Numbered from the stretch's first letter, positions 17,575 through 27,620 are shown. The stretch is DNA of 64,000 nucleotides from Vibrio astriarenae (GCF_010587385.1 NZ_CP047476.1:1-64000), one strand, 5' to 3'. Notes: generated by a model from the letters alone, not told the origin. Numbers and translations: made by a program.

Positions 17575-17796
17575 GTGGTTCGTTTTGTTTGGAGTTTCGA
17601 TGATTGTATTACTCGACCGACTCAATTAGCAAAGAGATTGTTTGTCAGCGTAGGTTTACGCGACAAATACTTTATTTTTGATGTTTATCGAGTCTGGAGT
17701 TCTCACTTTTTTTTCGTTAGTCTGCTTTTACGAAGAATTATAGCTAACTGCTGCCTCCTCTAGCTCAGCAGTAGACCTTAGGGAACAACTAAATTA

Positions 17797-19077
17797 ATGG
17801 AAAGCCTGACTTTAAATCCTATTCAACGCGTGAATGGCGTTGTGAACTTACCTGGCTCGAAGAGTGTATCGAATCGTGCGTTACTGCTTGCCGCTCTTGC
17901 CAAAGGAACCACACGACTGACTAACCTACTCGATAGTGATGACATCCGTCATATGTTAAATGCTCTGACTAAGCTTGGGGTGAGCTATCGTCTGTCTGAA
18001 GATAAAACAGTATGTGAAGTTGAAGGCTTGGGACGTCCATTTGATGTAACAGAAGCCCAAGAGCTGTTTTTGGGTAATGCGGGCACGGCGATGCGTCCAT
18101 TAGCCGCTGCGCTGTGTTTAGGTCGTGGTGAGTTTGTTCTTACGGGTGAGCCGCGCATGAAAGAGCGCCCTATTGGCCACTTAGTTAATGCACTTCGAGA
18201 AGCAGGTGCAGATATTGAGTACCTAGAGAACACGGATTACCCACCGCTAAAAATTAATGCGACTGGACTCAAGTCTGGCTCTGTATCGATTGATGGATCT
18301 ATCTCAAGCCAGTTTTTAACGGCATTTTTAATGTCAGCACCCCTAGCGGAAGGTGAAATCACAATTAACATCGTCGGTGAATTGGTTTCAAAGCCCTACA
18401 TCGATATTACACTGCACATCATGAAGCAGTTTGGTGTTGAGGTGATGAACAACGATTACCAACAGTTCGTCGTTCCGGCGGGTCAGCACTACCTTGCTCC
18501 AGGTGATTTCTTGGTAGAGGGTGATGCGTCATCTGCGTCATACTTCCTTGCTGCAGCGGCGATCAAAGGTGGCGAGATCAAGGTAACGGGCATTGGTAAA
18601 AACAGCATTCAAGGTGATATCCAGTTTGCCGATGCACTGGAGAAAATGGGTGCAGAAATTGAGTGGGGTGATGACTATGTGATCTCTCGTGTCGGTGAGC
18701 TAAAAGCCATCGATATGGATTACAACCACATCCCAGATGCGGCAATGACGATTGCAACCACAGCGCTATTTGCTGAGGGAACAACGGCGATACGCAATGT
18801 CTATAACTGGCGCGTAAAAGAGACAGATCGCTTGGCTGCAATGGCAACGGAACTGCGTAAAGTCGGTGCTGAAGTTGAAGAGGGTGAGGACTACCTAATC
18901 GTTCAACCGCCCGCTCAGTTGAAGCATGCTGCAATCGATACGTATGATGATCACCGCATGGCAATGTGCTTCTCACTAGTTGCATTGAGCGATACACCGG
19001 TGACTATTAATGATCCGGGCTGCACGTCTAAGACGTTCCCTGATTACTTTGACAAGCTTGCAGAGCTAAGCTGTTAA
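17797..19077 (+). CDS. aroA: 3-phosphoshikimate 1-carboxyvinyltransferase (EPSP synthase)
   Basis: Shikimate-pathway enzyme of 426 residues that joins shikimate-3-phosphate and phosphoenolpyruvate. The N-terminal [22 protein letters not shown] (about 18-39), the PEP-site [27 protein letters not shown] and the C-terminal [11 protein letters not shown] are all intact. The Gly and Pro of the PEP loop are of the glyphosate-sensitive type. AGGGA precedes the ATG. It ends before a bidirectional hairpin shared with yciN. Confidence 0.98.
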   Translation: MESLTLNPIQRVNGVVNLPGSKSVSNRALLLAALAKGTTRLTNLLDSDDIRHMLNALTKLGVSYRLSEDKTVCEVEGLGRPFDVTEAQELFLGNAGTAMRPLAAALCLGRGEFVLTGEPRMKERPIGHLVNALREAGADIEYLENTDYPPLKINATGLKSGSVSIDGSISSQFLTAFLMSAPLAEGEITINIVGELVSKPYIDITLHIMKQFGVEVMNNDYQQFVVPAGQHYLAPGDFLVEGDASSASYFLAAAAIKGGEIKVTGIGKNSIQGDIQFADALEKMGAEIEWGDDYVISRVGELKAIDMDYNHIPDAAMTIATTALFAEGTTAIRNVYNWRVKETDRLAAMATELRKVGAEVEEGEDYLIVQPPAQLKHAAIDTYDDHRMAMCFSLVALSDTPVTINDPGCTSKTFPDYFDKLAELSC

Positions 19078-19095
19078 TTTTCAGCTGCATTTAGA

Positions 19096-19129
19096 ACACA
19101 AAGGGGAGCAATGCTCCCCTTTGTTGTGT
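19096..19129. terminator. terminator between aroA and yciN
   Basis: ACACAAAGGGGAGC and GCTCCCCTTTGTTGTGT pair through a long near-perfect stem with a tiny loop; suited to stopping convergent transcripts. Confidence 0.85.
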
Positions 19130-19140
19130 CTACGCGCATG

Positions 19141-19389
19141 TTACTTTTGTATGGTGAACTCTTTAGAAAGGTGGTGAGCGAGATACTTGAACATATTAAA
19201 CACAGCCGTAGTATTTTGTGTCGGTAGGCCATTGGCGTCAAGGAAGTACTCCCCTTTAAAAACCAAAACGCCCTCTTTTTCTGTGACTGAGTCTGCGCGC
19301 ATACCCTCGATATAATCGTCGTGCTCTTGGATAATCTGGTTAGCAATCAGTAGTAGGTCGAATTCAGAGATGGTTTTCTTGTCACTCAT
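19141..19389 (-). CDS. yciN: YciN family protein (DUF2498)
   Basis: Protein of 82 residues close to E. coli YciN (83). The shared pattern includes a LLLIANQIIQEHDDYIEGM-like helix, VLVFKGEYFLDANGLPT and TAVFNMFKYLAHHLS. The function is unknown. In E. coli yciN is also a divergent neighbour of topA, which supports the call. A frame starting in another phase over the same bases (19074-19346) is a shadow. Confidence 0.9.
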   Translation of the reverse strand: MSDKKTISEFDLLLIANQIIQEHDDYIEGMRADSVTEKEGVLVFKGEYFLDANGLPTQNTTAVFNMFKYLAHHLSKEFTIQK

Positions 19390-19702
19390 GAGTTTATCTA
19401 TCCGTTAATATCGATTTGCCGTCAGTCTAAAAAAAACCGTTTGTAGAATCTAGCGCTTTTGATAATTCGGTTGTTTTCTTTGGTTATTTGAGCCAACACA
19501 AACGAAGAATCAATCGCTATATATAGAGGGAAAACTGCACTGAGAGTGCTGCTGATGGATTGCCCAAATGTCCAGCAGTTAGAATTTTTTTTGCAAAAAG
19601 ATATTGATCTTCTGAAAATCTCGCTCAATAGTAAAAAAAGAACGAGACATTGAGTATGGCGTACCGTAACTCCATACCTAACAAATAGAGCATATTATTA
19701 CT
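19390..19702. other. intergenic region upstream of topA
   Basis: It is AT-rich and holds the divergent yciN/topA promoters, which I cannot place with confidence. A plus-strand frame is stop-free from 19492 to 19653, with an ATG at 19555 giving 32 codons (MDCPNVQQLEFFLQK...), but there is no convincing ribosome binding site. It may be a gene remnant or chance. Confidence 0.4.
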
Positions 19703-22333
19703 ATGGGTAAATCACTGGTTATTGTGGAGTCGCCAGCCAAGGCGAAAACCATCAATAAGTACCTAGGTAAAGACTTTGTCGTTAAGTCGAGTGTTGGTCA
19801 CGTACGTGATCTTCCAACGGCTGGTCAAAGCACTGGGCAGAAAAAAGCAGCGCCAATATCCACCAAAGGCATGAGTGCGGAAGAGAAAGCTCGAGTCAAA
19901 AAAGAAAAAGACCGTAAGTCTCTCATCAAGAAGATGGGTATCGACCCGTACAACGGATGGGAAGCGAACTACCAAATCCTTCCAGGTAAGGAAAAGGTGG
20001 TTTCTGAGCTACAAAAACTCGCACAAGACGCTGATTACGTTTATCTCGCAACCGATTTGGACCGTGAGGGAGAGGCTATCGCTTGGCACCTTCGCGAGAT
20101 CATCGGCGGTGATGAAGAGCGATACAAACGCGTTGTGTTTAATGAAATTACTAAAAACGCGATTCAACAAGCATTTGAACAGCCGGGTGAGTTAAACATT
20201 GACGGTGTCAATGCGCAGCAAGCCCGTCGTTTTATGGACCGTGTCGTGGGCTTTATGGTTTCACCTCTGCTGTGGAAGAAAGTCGCACGTGGTCTATCGG
20301 CAGGTCGTGTACAGTCGGTTGCAGTGAAGCTGTTGGTTGAGCGTGAGCGCGAAATCAAAGCCTTCATTCCAGAAGAGTTCTGGGATATTCATGCTAATAC
20401 GGTAACGAAAGATACTACGGACTTTAGACTGCAAGTTGCACAGAAAGATGGTTCGGCTTTCAAACCGGTGAATGAAGCGGAAACGAAAGCAGCAATGAGC
20501 GTGCTTGAGAAAGCAGCTTATGAAGTGTGTAAGCGCGAAGACCGCCCAACAAGCAGCAAGCCATCAGCGCCATATATCACGTCGACGCTGCAACAAGCAG
20601 CAAGCACCCGTCTAGGCTACGGCGTGAAAAAGACCATGATGCTCGCTCAGCGCCTCTATGAGGCGGGTTACATCACTTATATGCGTACAGACTCAACTAA
20701 CCTAAGTAAAGAGGCTGTAGAGGCTGCTCGTGAGTTTATTGGTAGTGAGTTTGGTGATGCTTACCTTCCTGCAAGCCCATTGGTCTATGGCAGCAAAGAG
20801 GGTGCACAAGAAGCGCACGAAGCGATTCGTCCTTCTGATGTTGCCGTGAAAGCTGATGACCTACAAGGTATGGAAGCCGATGCACACAAGCTTTACGCTC
20901 TAATTTGGAATCAATTCGTTGCCTGTCAAATGACACCTGCGAAGTACGATTCAACCACAGTGAGTGTGAAAGCGGCAGAGTATACGCTTAAAGCGAAAGG
21001 TCGTATTCTTAAGTTTGATGGTTGGACGCGTGTACAACGTCCACTAGGCAAAAATGAAGACCAAATTCTCCCAGCAGTACAAGTGGGTGATGTATTGAGC
21101 TTGAAAGATCTTGAGCCGAAACAGCACTTCACTAAGCCACCAGCGCGATTTACCGAAGCTGCCTTGGTTAAAGAACTGGAGAAACGTGGTATTGGCCGTC
21201 CTTCGACGTATGCATCGATCATCTCCACAATTCAAGATCGTGGCTACGTGAGAGTAGATCAACGCCGTTTCTACGCAGAGAAAATGGGCGAAATCGTGAC
21301 CGATCGCCTCGATGATAGCTTTAATGATCTCATGAACTATGACTTCACGGCGCGTATGGAAGAGAAGCTCGACCAAGTGGCTGAAGGTGAAGTGAACTGG
21401 AAGAACATGCTGGATAACTTCTTTGGTGATTTCACCGGTGAGTTAGAGAAAGCTGAGCTCGATGAAGATCACGGCGGTATGAAACCAAACCATATCGTGA
21501 TGACAGACATTGAATGTCCGACATGTTCGCGTCCAATGGGTATTCGCACCGCTTCTACGGGTGTATTCTTGGGCTGTTCTGGCTATGCATTACCGCCGAA
21601 AGAGCGTTGTAAGACCACCATCAACTTGGGTGATGAAGAGGGGATTATCAATGTTCTTGAAGAAGATGTAGAAACTGCTGCACTGAGAGCGAAAAAGCGT
21701 TGTCCAATCTGTGAAACCGCGATGGATGCGTACCTTATCGATGATAAGCGCAAGATGCACGTCTGTGGTAACAACCCGAACTGTGATGGTTATGTGGTTG
21801 AACACGGTGAGTTCAAAGTGAAAGGTTACGATGGACCGGTTGTTGAGTGTGACAAGTGTGGTTCAGACATGGTGCTGAAAAATGGTCGCTTTGGTAAGTA
21901 CATGGACTGTACCAATGAAGACTGTAAGAACACGCGTAAGATTCTGAAAAATGGTGAAGTTGCACCTCCAAAAGAGGATCCTGTGCACTTCCCTGAGCTT
22001 CCTTGTGAAAACTCAGATGCTTACTTTGTCTTGCGTGATGGTGCTTCTGGTCTGTTCATGGCCGCAAGTAACTTCCCTAAATCACGTGAAACACGTGCGC
22101 CGTTAGTGGAAGAGCTGGCTCGATTTAAAGACCGTATTTCACCGAAGTTCCAATATCTGGCAGATGCACCGACTCATGATCCTGATGGTCGTCCAGCGGT
22201 GGTTCGATTTAGCCGTAAAACCAAGGAAAATTACATTCGCTCGGAAGACGATGGTAAGCCTTCAGGTTGGACTGGCTTGTTTATCGATGGTAAATGGGAA
22301 ATTACCGATAAGCGTAAAAAGCCTAAAAAATAA
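19703..22333 (+). CDS. topA: DNA topoisomerase I
   Basis: Type IA topoisomerase of 876 residues that relaxes negative supercoils. The Toprim domain starts at [19 protein letters not shown] with the acidic motif [15 protein letters not shown]. The active-site Tyr326 lies in [10 protein letters not shown]. The C-terminus has three Cys4 zinc ribbons ([16 protein letters not shown] and CDKCGSDM starts) and then a zinc-free ribbon-like tail ending in KKPKK. Size and layout match E. coli TopA (865). The Shine-Dalgarno is weak. Confidence 0.98.
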   Translation: MGKSLVIVESPAKAKTINKYLGKDFVVKSSVGHVRDLPTAGQSTGQKKAAPISTKGMSAEEKARVKKEKDRKSLIKKMGIDPYNGWEANYQILPGKEKVVSELQKLAQDADYVYLATDLDREGEAIAWHLREIIGGDEERYKRVVFNEITKNAIQQAFEQPGELNIDGVNAQQARRFMDRVVGFMVSPLLWKKVARGLSAGRVQSVAVKLLVEREREIKAFIPEEFWDIHANTVTKDTTDFRLQVAQKDGSAFKPVNEAETKAAMSVLEKAAYEVCKREDRPTSSKPSAPYITSTLQQAASTRLGYGVKKTMMLAQRLYEAGYITYMRTDSTNLSKEAVEAAREFIGSEFGDAYLPASPLVYGSKEGAQEAHEAIRPSDVAVKADDLQGMEADAHKLYALIWNQFVACQMTPAKYDSTTVSVKAAEYTLKAKGRILKFDGWTRVQRPLGKNEDQILPAVQVGDVLSLKDLEPKQHFTKPPARFTEAALVKELEKRGIGRPSTYASIISTIQDRGYVRVDQRRFYAEKMGEIVTDRLDDSFNDLMNYDFTARMEEKLDQVAEGEVNWKNMLDNFFGDFTGELEKAELDEDHGGMKPNHIVMTDIECPTCSRPMGIRTASTGVFLGCSGYALPPKERCKTTINLGDEEGIINVLEEDVETAALRAKKRCPICETAMDAYLIDDKRKMHVCGNNPNCDGYVVEHGEFKVKGYDGPVVECDKCGSDMVLKNGRFGKYMDCTNEDCKNTRKILKNGEVAPPKEDPVHFPELPCENSDAYFVLRDGASGLFMAASNFPKSRETRAPLVEELARFKDRISPKFQYLADAPTHDPDGRPAVVRFSRKTKENYIRSEDDGKPSGWTGLFIDGKWEITDKRKKPKK

Positions 22334-22360
22334 TCGTGAATAAGAACGATACGTAATAGC

Positions 22361-22393
22361 AAGGCAGCCCAAGTGGCTGCCTTGTTGTTTTTG
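22361..22393 (+). terminator. topA terminator
   Basis: AAGGCAGCC and GGCTGCCTT form a 9-bp stem with a 5-base loop, followed by GTTGTTTTTG. Confidence 0.85.
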
Positions 22394-22437
22394 TGCTTTC
22401 TGTATGAAAGTTACATTAACATTATGTAACCAGGATC

Positions 22438-22710
22438 TTAAAATTCACTGGTATGAGTTGTGTTGAATAAAATCTGTGACACGTGCCATTGAATCATGTC
22501 GTAATTTTTCTTCATAATGAACACACTCTGGTAGGTAAAGTCCGAAAGGAAGCCAGAGGCATCAAAAAGTCGCGCTTTTCGCATCGTCATGTTGGCTCCA
22601 ATCGTTTGTTTTTCATCTTCCCGAACGCAAACATCATAAAAAACAGCAGATGAATTGAAAGTTGTAGACGCTATTTTTGATGTAGCTAGTTTGGCGCAAT
22701 GGAAAGCGAA
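22438..22710 (-). pseudogene. possible remnant of a small NTF2-like gene
   Basis: A minus-strand frame stays open for 90 codons with no start in its first 40; the first ATG, at 22590, would leave only 50 residues. The composition is protein-like, ending with FTYQSVFIMKKNYDMIQWHV, a strand pattern like the end of SnoaL/NTF2-type domains (a final W-x-V/I-x-x-x-x-S strand). This suggests the 3' part of a decayed gene whose 5' half has been lost. No ribosome binding site supports expression. The family is a guess. Confidence 0.35.
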
Positions 22711-22754
22711 TTAATCTAACCCAAACATCGACTCCATTTGTGTCAAATCAGGCA

Positions 22755-22770
22755 TCGTAAACGTTTGCTT
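22755..22770. promoter_or_regulatory. LacI-family operator-like site upstream of glgC
   Basis: TCGTAAACGTTTGCTT fits the E. coli PurR consensus ANGCAANCGNTTNCNT at all but two fixed positions. It is about 60 bp before glgC. It could bind PurR (encoded at 28575) or another LacI-family protein. Confidence 0.4.
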
Positions 22771-22830
22771 CGCTCCCCCTCATCTAAAGCGAAGTGAAGG
22801 TTAATATAAATATAAAATGGAGAATAAACT

Positions 22831-24048
22831 ATGGCTGGTGTTTTAGGGATGATCCTTGCTGGTGGCGAAGGCTCACGTCTTATGCCTTTGACTGAGTCTC
22901 GTACTAAACCTGCTGTACCATTCGGTGGCAGCTACCGTCTAATCGACTTTGCTTTAAACAACTTCCGTAACGCAGACCTGATGAAGGTTTACGTACTGAC
23001 ACAGTTTAAATCTCAATCACTCTACCTACACATGAAGAAAGGTTGGAACCCAACCAGCATTACTGGCCGTTTTATTGACCTTATCCCTGCGCAAATGCGT
23101 GACGGTAAGCGTTGGTACGAAGGGACTGCTGATGCTATCTACCAAAACGTAGGTTTCATCAAAGAGGAAGATCCTGAGCAAGTTGCTATCTTCGGTTCTG
23201 ACCACATCTACAAGATGGATATCCGTCAAATGCTCGATTTCCACAAGGAAAATAAAGCGAGTTTGACAGTTTCAGCGCTGCGTATGCCTTTGTCAGAGGC
23301 ATCGTCGTTCGGTGTTATCGAAGTGGATGAGCAAGGTAAAATGATTGGTTTCGAGGAAAAACCAAAGAATCCTAAGTCAATTCCTGGTCATCCAGATATG
23401 GCTCTGGTTTCTATGGGTAACTACATCTTCGAAACAGAGTGTTTGTGCAGTGAACTGCACGAAGATGCGAAAAACACAGAGTCTAGCCATGACTTTGGTA
23501 AAGACATCATTCCAAAGCTTTACCCACAAGGTGAAGTGTATGTATACGACTTCTCAACCAATGACATTCCTGGTGAGAAGCCAACAACTTACTGGCGTGA
23601 TGTTGGTACCATTGGCTCTTACTGGGCGGCACATATGGACCTGCTAGAAGAAGATGCGCCGTTCTCACTTTACAACCGCTCTTGGCAGCTACACACGTAC
23701 TACCCGCCATTGCCACCAGCGACATTCGTTGATGCGGACCATCGTAAAGTTAAGATCACGGATAGCTTGATTTCGGGCGGTAGTTATATCCAAGGATCAA
23801 CCATTTACAAGTCGGTACTGGGCTATCGTAGTAACATTGCTTCTGGTACAACCATCTCAGAATCTGTTATTTTAGGTGACGTAAAGATTGGCGCAGGCTG
23901 TAAAATTCGCCGTGCCGTCATTGATAAAGACGTCGAAATTGCACCAGGCACTGTCATTGGCGAGGACTTAGAGGTGGATGCAAAACGCTTCCACGTTTCG
24001 TCTGAAGGCATTGTCGTGATTGCGAAAGGAACTAAAGTAGGATTCTAA
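22831..24048 (+). CDS. glgC: glucose-1-phosphate adenylyltransferase
   Basis: Enzyme of 405 residues that makes ADP-glucose for glycogen. The nucleotidyl-transferase N-terminal motif LGMILAGGEGSRLMPLTESRTKPAVPFGG is at about 5-33, the sugar-phosphate/catalytic region GTADAIYQN and FGSDHIYKMD follow, and FEEKP binds glucose-1-phosphate. The C-terminal left-handed beta helix (about 295-400) has hexapeptide repeats. Allosteric control by glycolytic intermediates is expected for the family. It is one base from glgA, so they form an operon. Confidence 0.97.
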   Translation: MAGVLGMILAGGEGSRLMPLTESRTKPAVPFGGSYRLIDFALNNFRNADLMKVYVLTQFKSQSLYLHMKKGWNPTSITGRFIDLIPAQMRDGKRWYEGTADAIYQNVGFIKEEDPEQVAIFGSDHIYKMDIRQMLDFHKENKASLTVSALRMPLSEASSFGVIEVDEQGKMIGFEEKPKNPKSIPGHPDMALVSMGNYIFETECLCSELHEDAKNTESSHDFGKDIIPKLYPQGEVYVYDFSTNDIPGEKPTTYWRDVGTIGSYWAAHMDLLEEDAPFSLYNRSWQLHTYYPPLPPATFVDADHRKVKITDSLISGGSYIQGSTIYKSVLGYRSNIASGTTISESVILGDVKIGAGCKIRRAVIDKDVEIAPGTVIGEDLEVDAKRFHVSSEGIVVIAKGTKVGF

Positions 24049-24049
24049 A

Positions 24050-25507
24050 GTGGAAAAACTCAATCTCTGGTTTACCGTTTCAGAAGCTCAAGGATTGGTG
24101 AAAAGTGGCGGGCTTGCCGATGTGGCAAAAGCCCTGCCTAAAGCATTACAGGAACTTGGTCATCAGGTAGCGATTGCGCTACCTGCTTATCAAAGCATCC
24201 CTCACGTATCTGACGCACCAGTTCTGTTTGAAACAGAGCTTAATCATTGGCCTCACACGGCATATAAGGTCCGTAAGTCTGAGTTAGACGGTGTTGATGT
24301 TTATCTTATTGATTGTCCGCAGTACTTTGCTCGCCCAGAGCTCTATGCTGAAAACAATCATGCGTATGACGATAACGGTGAGCGTTTTAGCTTCTTCTCT
24401 GCCGCGAGCCTAGATGTTTTGCAAAAGCTCGATATTAAGCCAGATTTGGTTCATGCGAACGATTGGCATACCGGGTTTGTCCCGTTTTTGCTGAAAACTC
24501 GCTACCGTGAAGATCCTTACTTTGCGAATATGAAGAGTGTACTCACTGTTCACAACGCAGTGTTTAAAGGTATTTTCCATTACCATCAAGTGCAGAATAT
24601 TCCGGAACTGAATTTGTCTGGGATGGAGTTCCTGCGTTACGGGCATGATCAAGTAAGCATGCTCCGTGCGGGTATTGCATTCGCGGATAAGATTAATGCG
24701 GTGAGCCCAAACTATGCATCAGAGTTGCTGACACCGTTGGGCGCACATGGCTTAGTGGATGATTTTGTTCACCGAGCTTGTGACCTTCACGGAATCGTTA
24801 ACGGTTGTGATTACTCAGAGTGGGAGCCTTCTACTGATGAGTTCTTACCAACGCCGTATACATCAGAGGCAACGTCTCTGCACAAGGGTAAAGCAGACGC
24901 TAAGCTGACACTGCAACAAGAAGTAGGCTTACCTCAAGAGAACAAACCTATGTTTGGTATGGTGTGTCGTTTGACTCACCAAAAAGGCTTCTCATACCTT
25001 CTGCCTATTCTCGAGAAGTTTCTTAAGAATGATGTTCAGGTGGTGATCATCGGTACCGGCGAGGCTGAAATTGCTTCTTGGTTACGTGGTATCGCAAGTC
25101 GTCACCCGCAGAAGTTTGCTTTCTTGGAAGCCTACAGTAACCGTTATGCCCATTTGATCGAGGCGGGTTCAGACTTCTTCCTTATGCCATCAGAGTTTGA
25201 GGCTTGTGGTTTGAATCAAATCTACAGCATGGCTTACGGAACGCTGCCAATTGTACGTGAAGTGGGTGGCCTAAAAGATACGGTTATTGACTACGATATA
25301 GCACCAGAAGAGGCGACAGGCTTTAGCTTTAGAGAGCCAACCCCTGAAGCGCTATTGGTTGCGATGCAACGTGCTTTGTTGTTGTTACTTCAAGAACCAG
25401 ACAGGTTTGTCGAGATTCAACAACGAGCGATGCAGAAAGATTTTAGCTGGAAAGAGTCTGCTGTTCAGTACGTGAAAATGTATGAAATGGCAAAGAAAGA
25501 CGGCTAG
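24050..25507 (+). CDS. glgA: glycogen synthase (ADP-glucose)
   Basis: GT5 glycosyltransferase of 485 residues that elongates alpha-1,4-glucan from ADP-glucose. The ADP-glucose loop KSGGLADV is at about 18-25, then HANDWHTGFVP, and in the C-terminal half FGMVCRLTHQKGF and the E-x7-E type motif in PSEFEACGLNQIYSMAYGTLPIV. The start is a GTG one base after the glgC stop, with AGGATTC just upstream. It is the last gene of the glgCA operon. Confidence 0.97.
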   Translation: MEKLNLWFTVSEAQGLVKSGGLADVAKALPKALQELGHQVAIALPAYQSIPHVSDAPVLFETELNHWPHTAYKVRKSELDGVDVYLIDCPQYFARPELYAENNHAYDDNGERFSFFSAASLDVLQKLDIKPDLVHANDWHTGFVPFLLKTRYREDPYFANMKSVLTVHNAVFKGIFHYHQVQNIPELNLSGMEFLRYGHDQVSMLRAGIAFADKINAVSPNYASELLTPLGAHGLVDDFVHRACDLHGIVNGCDYSEWEPSTDEFLPTPYTSEATSLHKGKADAKLTLQQEVGLPQENKPMFGMVCRLTHQKGFSYLLPILEKFLKNDVQVVIIGTGEAEIASWLRGIASRHPQKFAFLEAYSNRYAHLIEAGSDFFLMPSEFEACGLNQIYSMAYGTLPIVREVGGLKDTVIDYDIAPEEATGFSFREPTPEALLVAMQRALLLLLQEPDRFVEIQQRAMQKDFSWKESAVQYVKMYEMAKKDG

Positions 25508-25531
25508 CTGCCTAGAGTCATGAAACAAGGG

Positions 25532-25565
25532 AGGGTCGAGCTGATAGGGCTTGACCCTTTTTTTA
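25532..25565 (+). terminator. glgCA terminator
   Basis: AGGGTCGAG pairs with CTTGACCCT (one mismatch/wobble), with a T run following. Confidence 0.8.
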
Positions 25566-25657
25566 GTTTAGGGCAACCATTGCTTACAAATCCCAATGCA
25601 GTTTAGTTTTATTAGGTATGCTAAACTGTCACCATTAGAAACTCTTTATTAATAGTT

Positions 25658-26458
25658 ATGTCAGATAGTTTGCTTTTCCATAAGACCTTTTTACACCCGA
25701 CCAGCAAAGAGTGGGTGGTCTTTGTACATGGAGCAGGCGGTAGCTCTTCGATTTGGTTTAAGCAGATCAAGTCGTATCGAGAGCATTTTAATTTGCTGCT
25801 CGTTGACCTTCGTGGACATGGAAAGTCGAATCAATTCATAAAAGACATTATCAGCCATACCTATACCTTTAAAGAGGTCACCAAAGATGTGGTGAAAGTG
25901 CTCGATCACTTAAAGATCTCCTCTGCACATTTTGTTGGGATGTCTTTAGGAACCATTATTGTTCGCACGCTGGCAGAGTTAGAAACCCAACGCGTAAGGA
26001 GCATGGTGCTAGGTGGAGCGGTAACGCGTTTAAACGCGCGTTCACAGGTGTTAGTAAAGGTTGGGGACTGGTCGAAAAACTTCGTGCCTTATATGTGGTT
26101 GTACAGCCTTTTCGCTTATATCGTGATGCCACAGCGTAACCAGAGAGAATCACGACACCTTTTCATTCGCGAGGCGAACAAGCTTTGCCAAAAAGAGTTC
26201 AAACGGTGGTTTAAACTGGCTGCTGATGTGAATCCTTTAATGCACTACTTCCGCGATAGAGAACTGCCGATCCCAACGCTTTATTTGATGGGTGATCGCG
26301 ACTACATGTTTATCAAACCAGTAAAAGAGATGGTGGCCCGCCATGATAAGAGCGAGCTACTTGAAATTGAAGACTGTGGACATGTTTGCAACGTAGAAAA
26401 GCCAGATGAGTTTAATACACACTCTATCGGCTTTATTCAGCGCCACTCTTTAGCCTAG
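25658..26458 (+). CDS. alpha/beta hydrolase
   Basis: Cytoplasmic alpha/beta-fold hydrolase of 266 residues. The oxyanion strand VVFVHGAGGSSSIWF is at about 20-34, the nucleophile elbow is GMSLG (Ser in FVGMSLGTIIVR), an acid Asp is likely in YLMGDRDYMF, and the catalytic His in DCGHVCNVEKPDEF. The triad therefore looks complete. Esterase or lipase-like activity is possible; the substrate is unknown. Its stop shares the palindrome CTAG with the convergent DUF2007 gene. Confidence 0.88.
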   Translation: MSDSLLFHKTFLHPTSKEWVVFVHGAGGSSSIWFKQIKSYREHFNLLLVDLRGHGKSNQFIKDIISHTYTFKEVTKDVVKVLDHLKISSAHFVGMSLGTIIVRTLAELETQRVRSMVLGGAVTRLNARSQVLVKVGDWSKNFVPYMWLYSLFAYIVMPQRNQRESRHLFIREANKLCQKEFKRWFKLAADVNPLMHYFRDRELPIPTLYLMGDRDYMFIKPVKEMVARHDKSELLEIEDCGHVCNVEKPDEFNTHSIGFIQRHSLA

Positions 26459-26772
26459 CCTTGATGTGGAGCGGCAGCTCCACACTGCCAACACGCTCCG
26501 AACTGCCCCTCATTGAGTTCGTGACACTCATGACACTGCCACTCTTTTAAACTCGCTTTTTGCTGTAGGTATTCTTTAATGTGAGCCTGTGCTTGAGGGG
26601 CTAGCGCGTTATCAAATAGCCACACGTGAGGAAACGTCTCCTCATTGAAGGGCAATTCTCCCTGTAAACTAAACAACGTATCTCCACGCACCTCACATTG
26701 AAAACCTTGTTGCTGGAGCATTTGAGCAACAATATGGGCTTCCGTGGGATGTTTAGCAAAATAGATTTTCAT
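26455..26772 (-). CDS. DUF2007 protein with zinc ribbon
   Basis: Protein of 105 residues. The N-terminal half (MKIYFAKHPTEAHIVAQMLQQQGFQCEV...) is the DUF2007 ferredoxin-like fold, annotated as a putative signal-transducing or ligand-sensing module. The C-terminus adds a CHECHELNEGQFGACWQC Cys4 zinc ribbon. The function is unknown. It lies 10 bases downstream of the TVP38-type gene on the same strand, so they are probably co-transcribed. Confidence 0.8.
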   Translation of the reverse strand: MKIYFAKHPTEAHIVAQMLQQQGFQCEVRGDTLFSLQGELPFNEETFPHVWLFDNALAPQAQAHIKEYLQQKASLKEWQCHECHELNEGQFGACWQCGAAAPHQG

Positions 26773-26782
26773 CTATCTTCCT

Positions 26783-27484
26783 TTATTTACTGGCAGGGAT
26801 ATTGCGTTTTCGCTCAAGTAAGTTCATCACCCATTTCATAATGACAGGGAATAGACCCAGTAAAGCAAATGAGACAAGCACAGAAGGGGAGACGATACCT
26901 GATAGTGAGTCTATTTGCGCAAGTTGGGTACCCGCATTGAGGTAGACCGCTGTTCCCGGTAGCATACCCAATTGGCTAAATAGGTAGAAACGACCAATTG
27001 AAATGGGTGTCAATCCCATGAGTAAGTTAATCAAGAAGAAAGGAAAAACTGGAATTAAACGTAGTGATATTAGGTACAACGCACCATCTTTTTCGACGCC
27101 CTGATTAATGACACTGAGCTTATCGCCAAACTTACCCTGTACCCAATCTCTGAAGAGGAATCGACTACTTAAAAAGGCCAGAGTAGCACCAATGGTACTA
27201 GCGAAAGAGACTAAGACTAAACTGGTCCAGAAACCGAATAGAGCGGCGCCAAGAAGAGTAACGACGGCTGCCCCCGGTACTGAGAATGCCGTGATGCCTA
27301 CATAGGCAAAGAAGTAGATTGTTGCAGCGGTGATGAAGTTTTGATCAATGTAATCTCTTAGCGCCGCTTGCTGGACTTTGGCGTTTTCTAACGTTAAGTA
27401 CTGCCCAAACTGAGTGGCTAAAATGATGATGGTGGTAACCAAAACGATACCAATAATTACTTTTGGATTTAAAAACTTGCTCAT
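26783..27484 (-). CDS. TVP38/TMEM64 (DedA-like) membrane protein
   Basis: Integral membrane protein of 233 residues from the ATG at 27484 (AGGAG 8 bases upstream; the frame opens 7 codons earlier). The core GAAVVTLLGAALFGFWTSLVLVSFASTIGATLAFLSSRFLFRDWV and LRLIPVFPFFLINLLMGLT carry the conserved Gly-rich and Arg/Pro motifs of the VTT/SNARE-associated family. This family includes DedA and eukaryotic VMP1/TMEM41B lipid scramblases. A role in lipid movement or membrane homeostasis is likely but unproven. Confidence 0.88.
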   Translation of the reverse strand: MSKFLNPKVIIGIVLVTTIIILATQFGQYLTLENAKVQQAALRDYIDQNFITAATIYFFAYVGITAFSVPGAAVVTLLGAALFGFWTSLVLVSFASTIGATLAFLSSRFLFRDWVQGKFGDKLSVINQGVEKDGALYLISLRLIPVFPFFLINLLMGLTPISIGRFYLFSQLGMLPGTAVYLNAGTQLAQIDSLSGIVSPSVLVSFALLGLFPVIMKWVMNLLERKRNIPASK

Positions 27485-27573
27485 CGTGCAGACTCCTGTC
27501 GCCAATTTAAGCTAATGATTCAGGTGAGTATACAGACAGGATAGGAGGTATTTTTCTTTCAATCAAAACGAAC

Positions 27574-27598
27574 AAAGCCAGCAAATAGTGCTGACTTT
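27574..27598 (-). terminator. tfoY terminator
   Basis: AAAGCCAGC pairs with GCTGACTTT (one mismatch). Read on the minus strand it is followed by a T-containing GTTCGTTTTG. Confidence 0.65.
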
Positions 27599-27620
27599 GG
27601 TGTTTGAAGGTTTGTGGAGC

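Larger units (their letters stand above)
22334..22830. other. topA-glgC intergenic region
   Basis: About 500 bases without an intact gene. It holds the topA terminator, the minus-strand remnant at 22438-22710 and, close to glgC, a LacI-family-like palindrome at 22755-22770 and an inverted repeat CTTCGC/GCGAAG (22768-22794). Confidence 0.6.

Noticed and set aside
17752..17776. tRNA-like 5' piece (TAGCTCAGCAGTAGA) before aroA
   Set aside because: It resembles a D-arm, but the D-stem is mismatched and no anticodon arm, T-loop or acceptor strand follows before the aroA start.
19422..19628. 68-residue minus-strand frame upstream of topA
   Set aside because: It has no ribosome binding site and no recognisable motif, and lies in the promoter region between yciN and topA.
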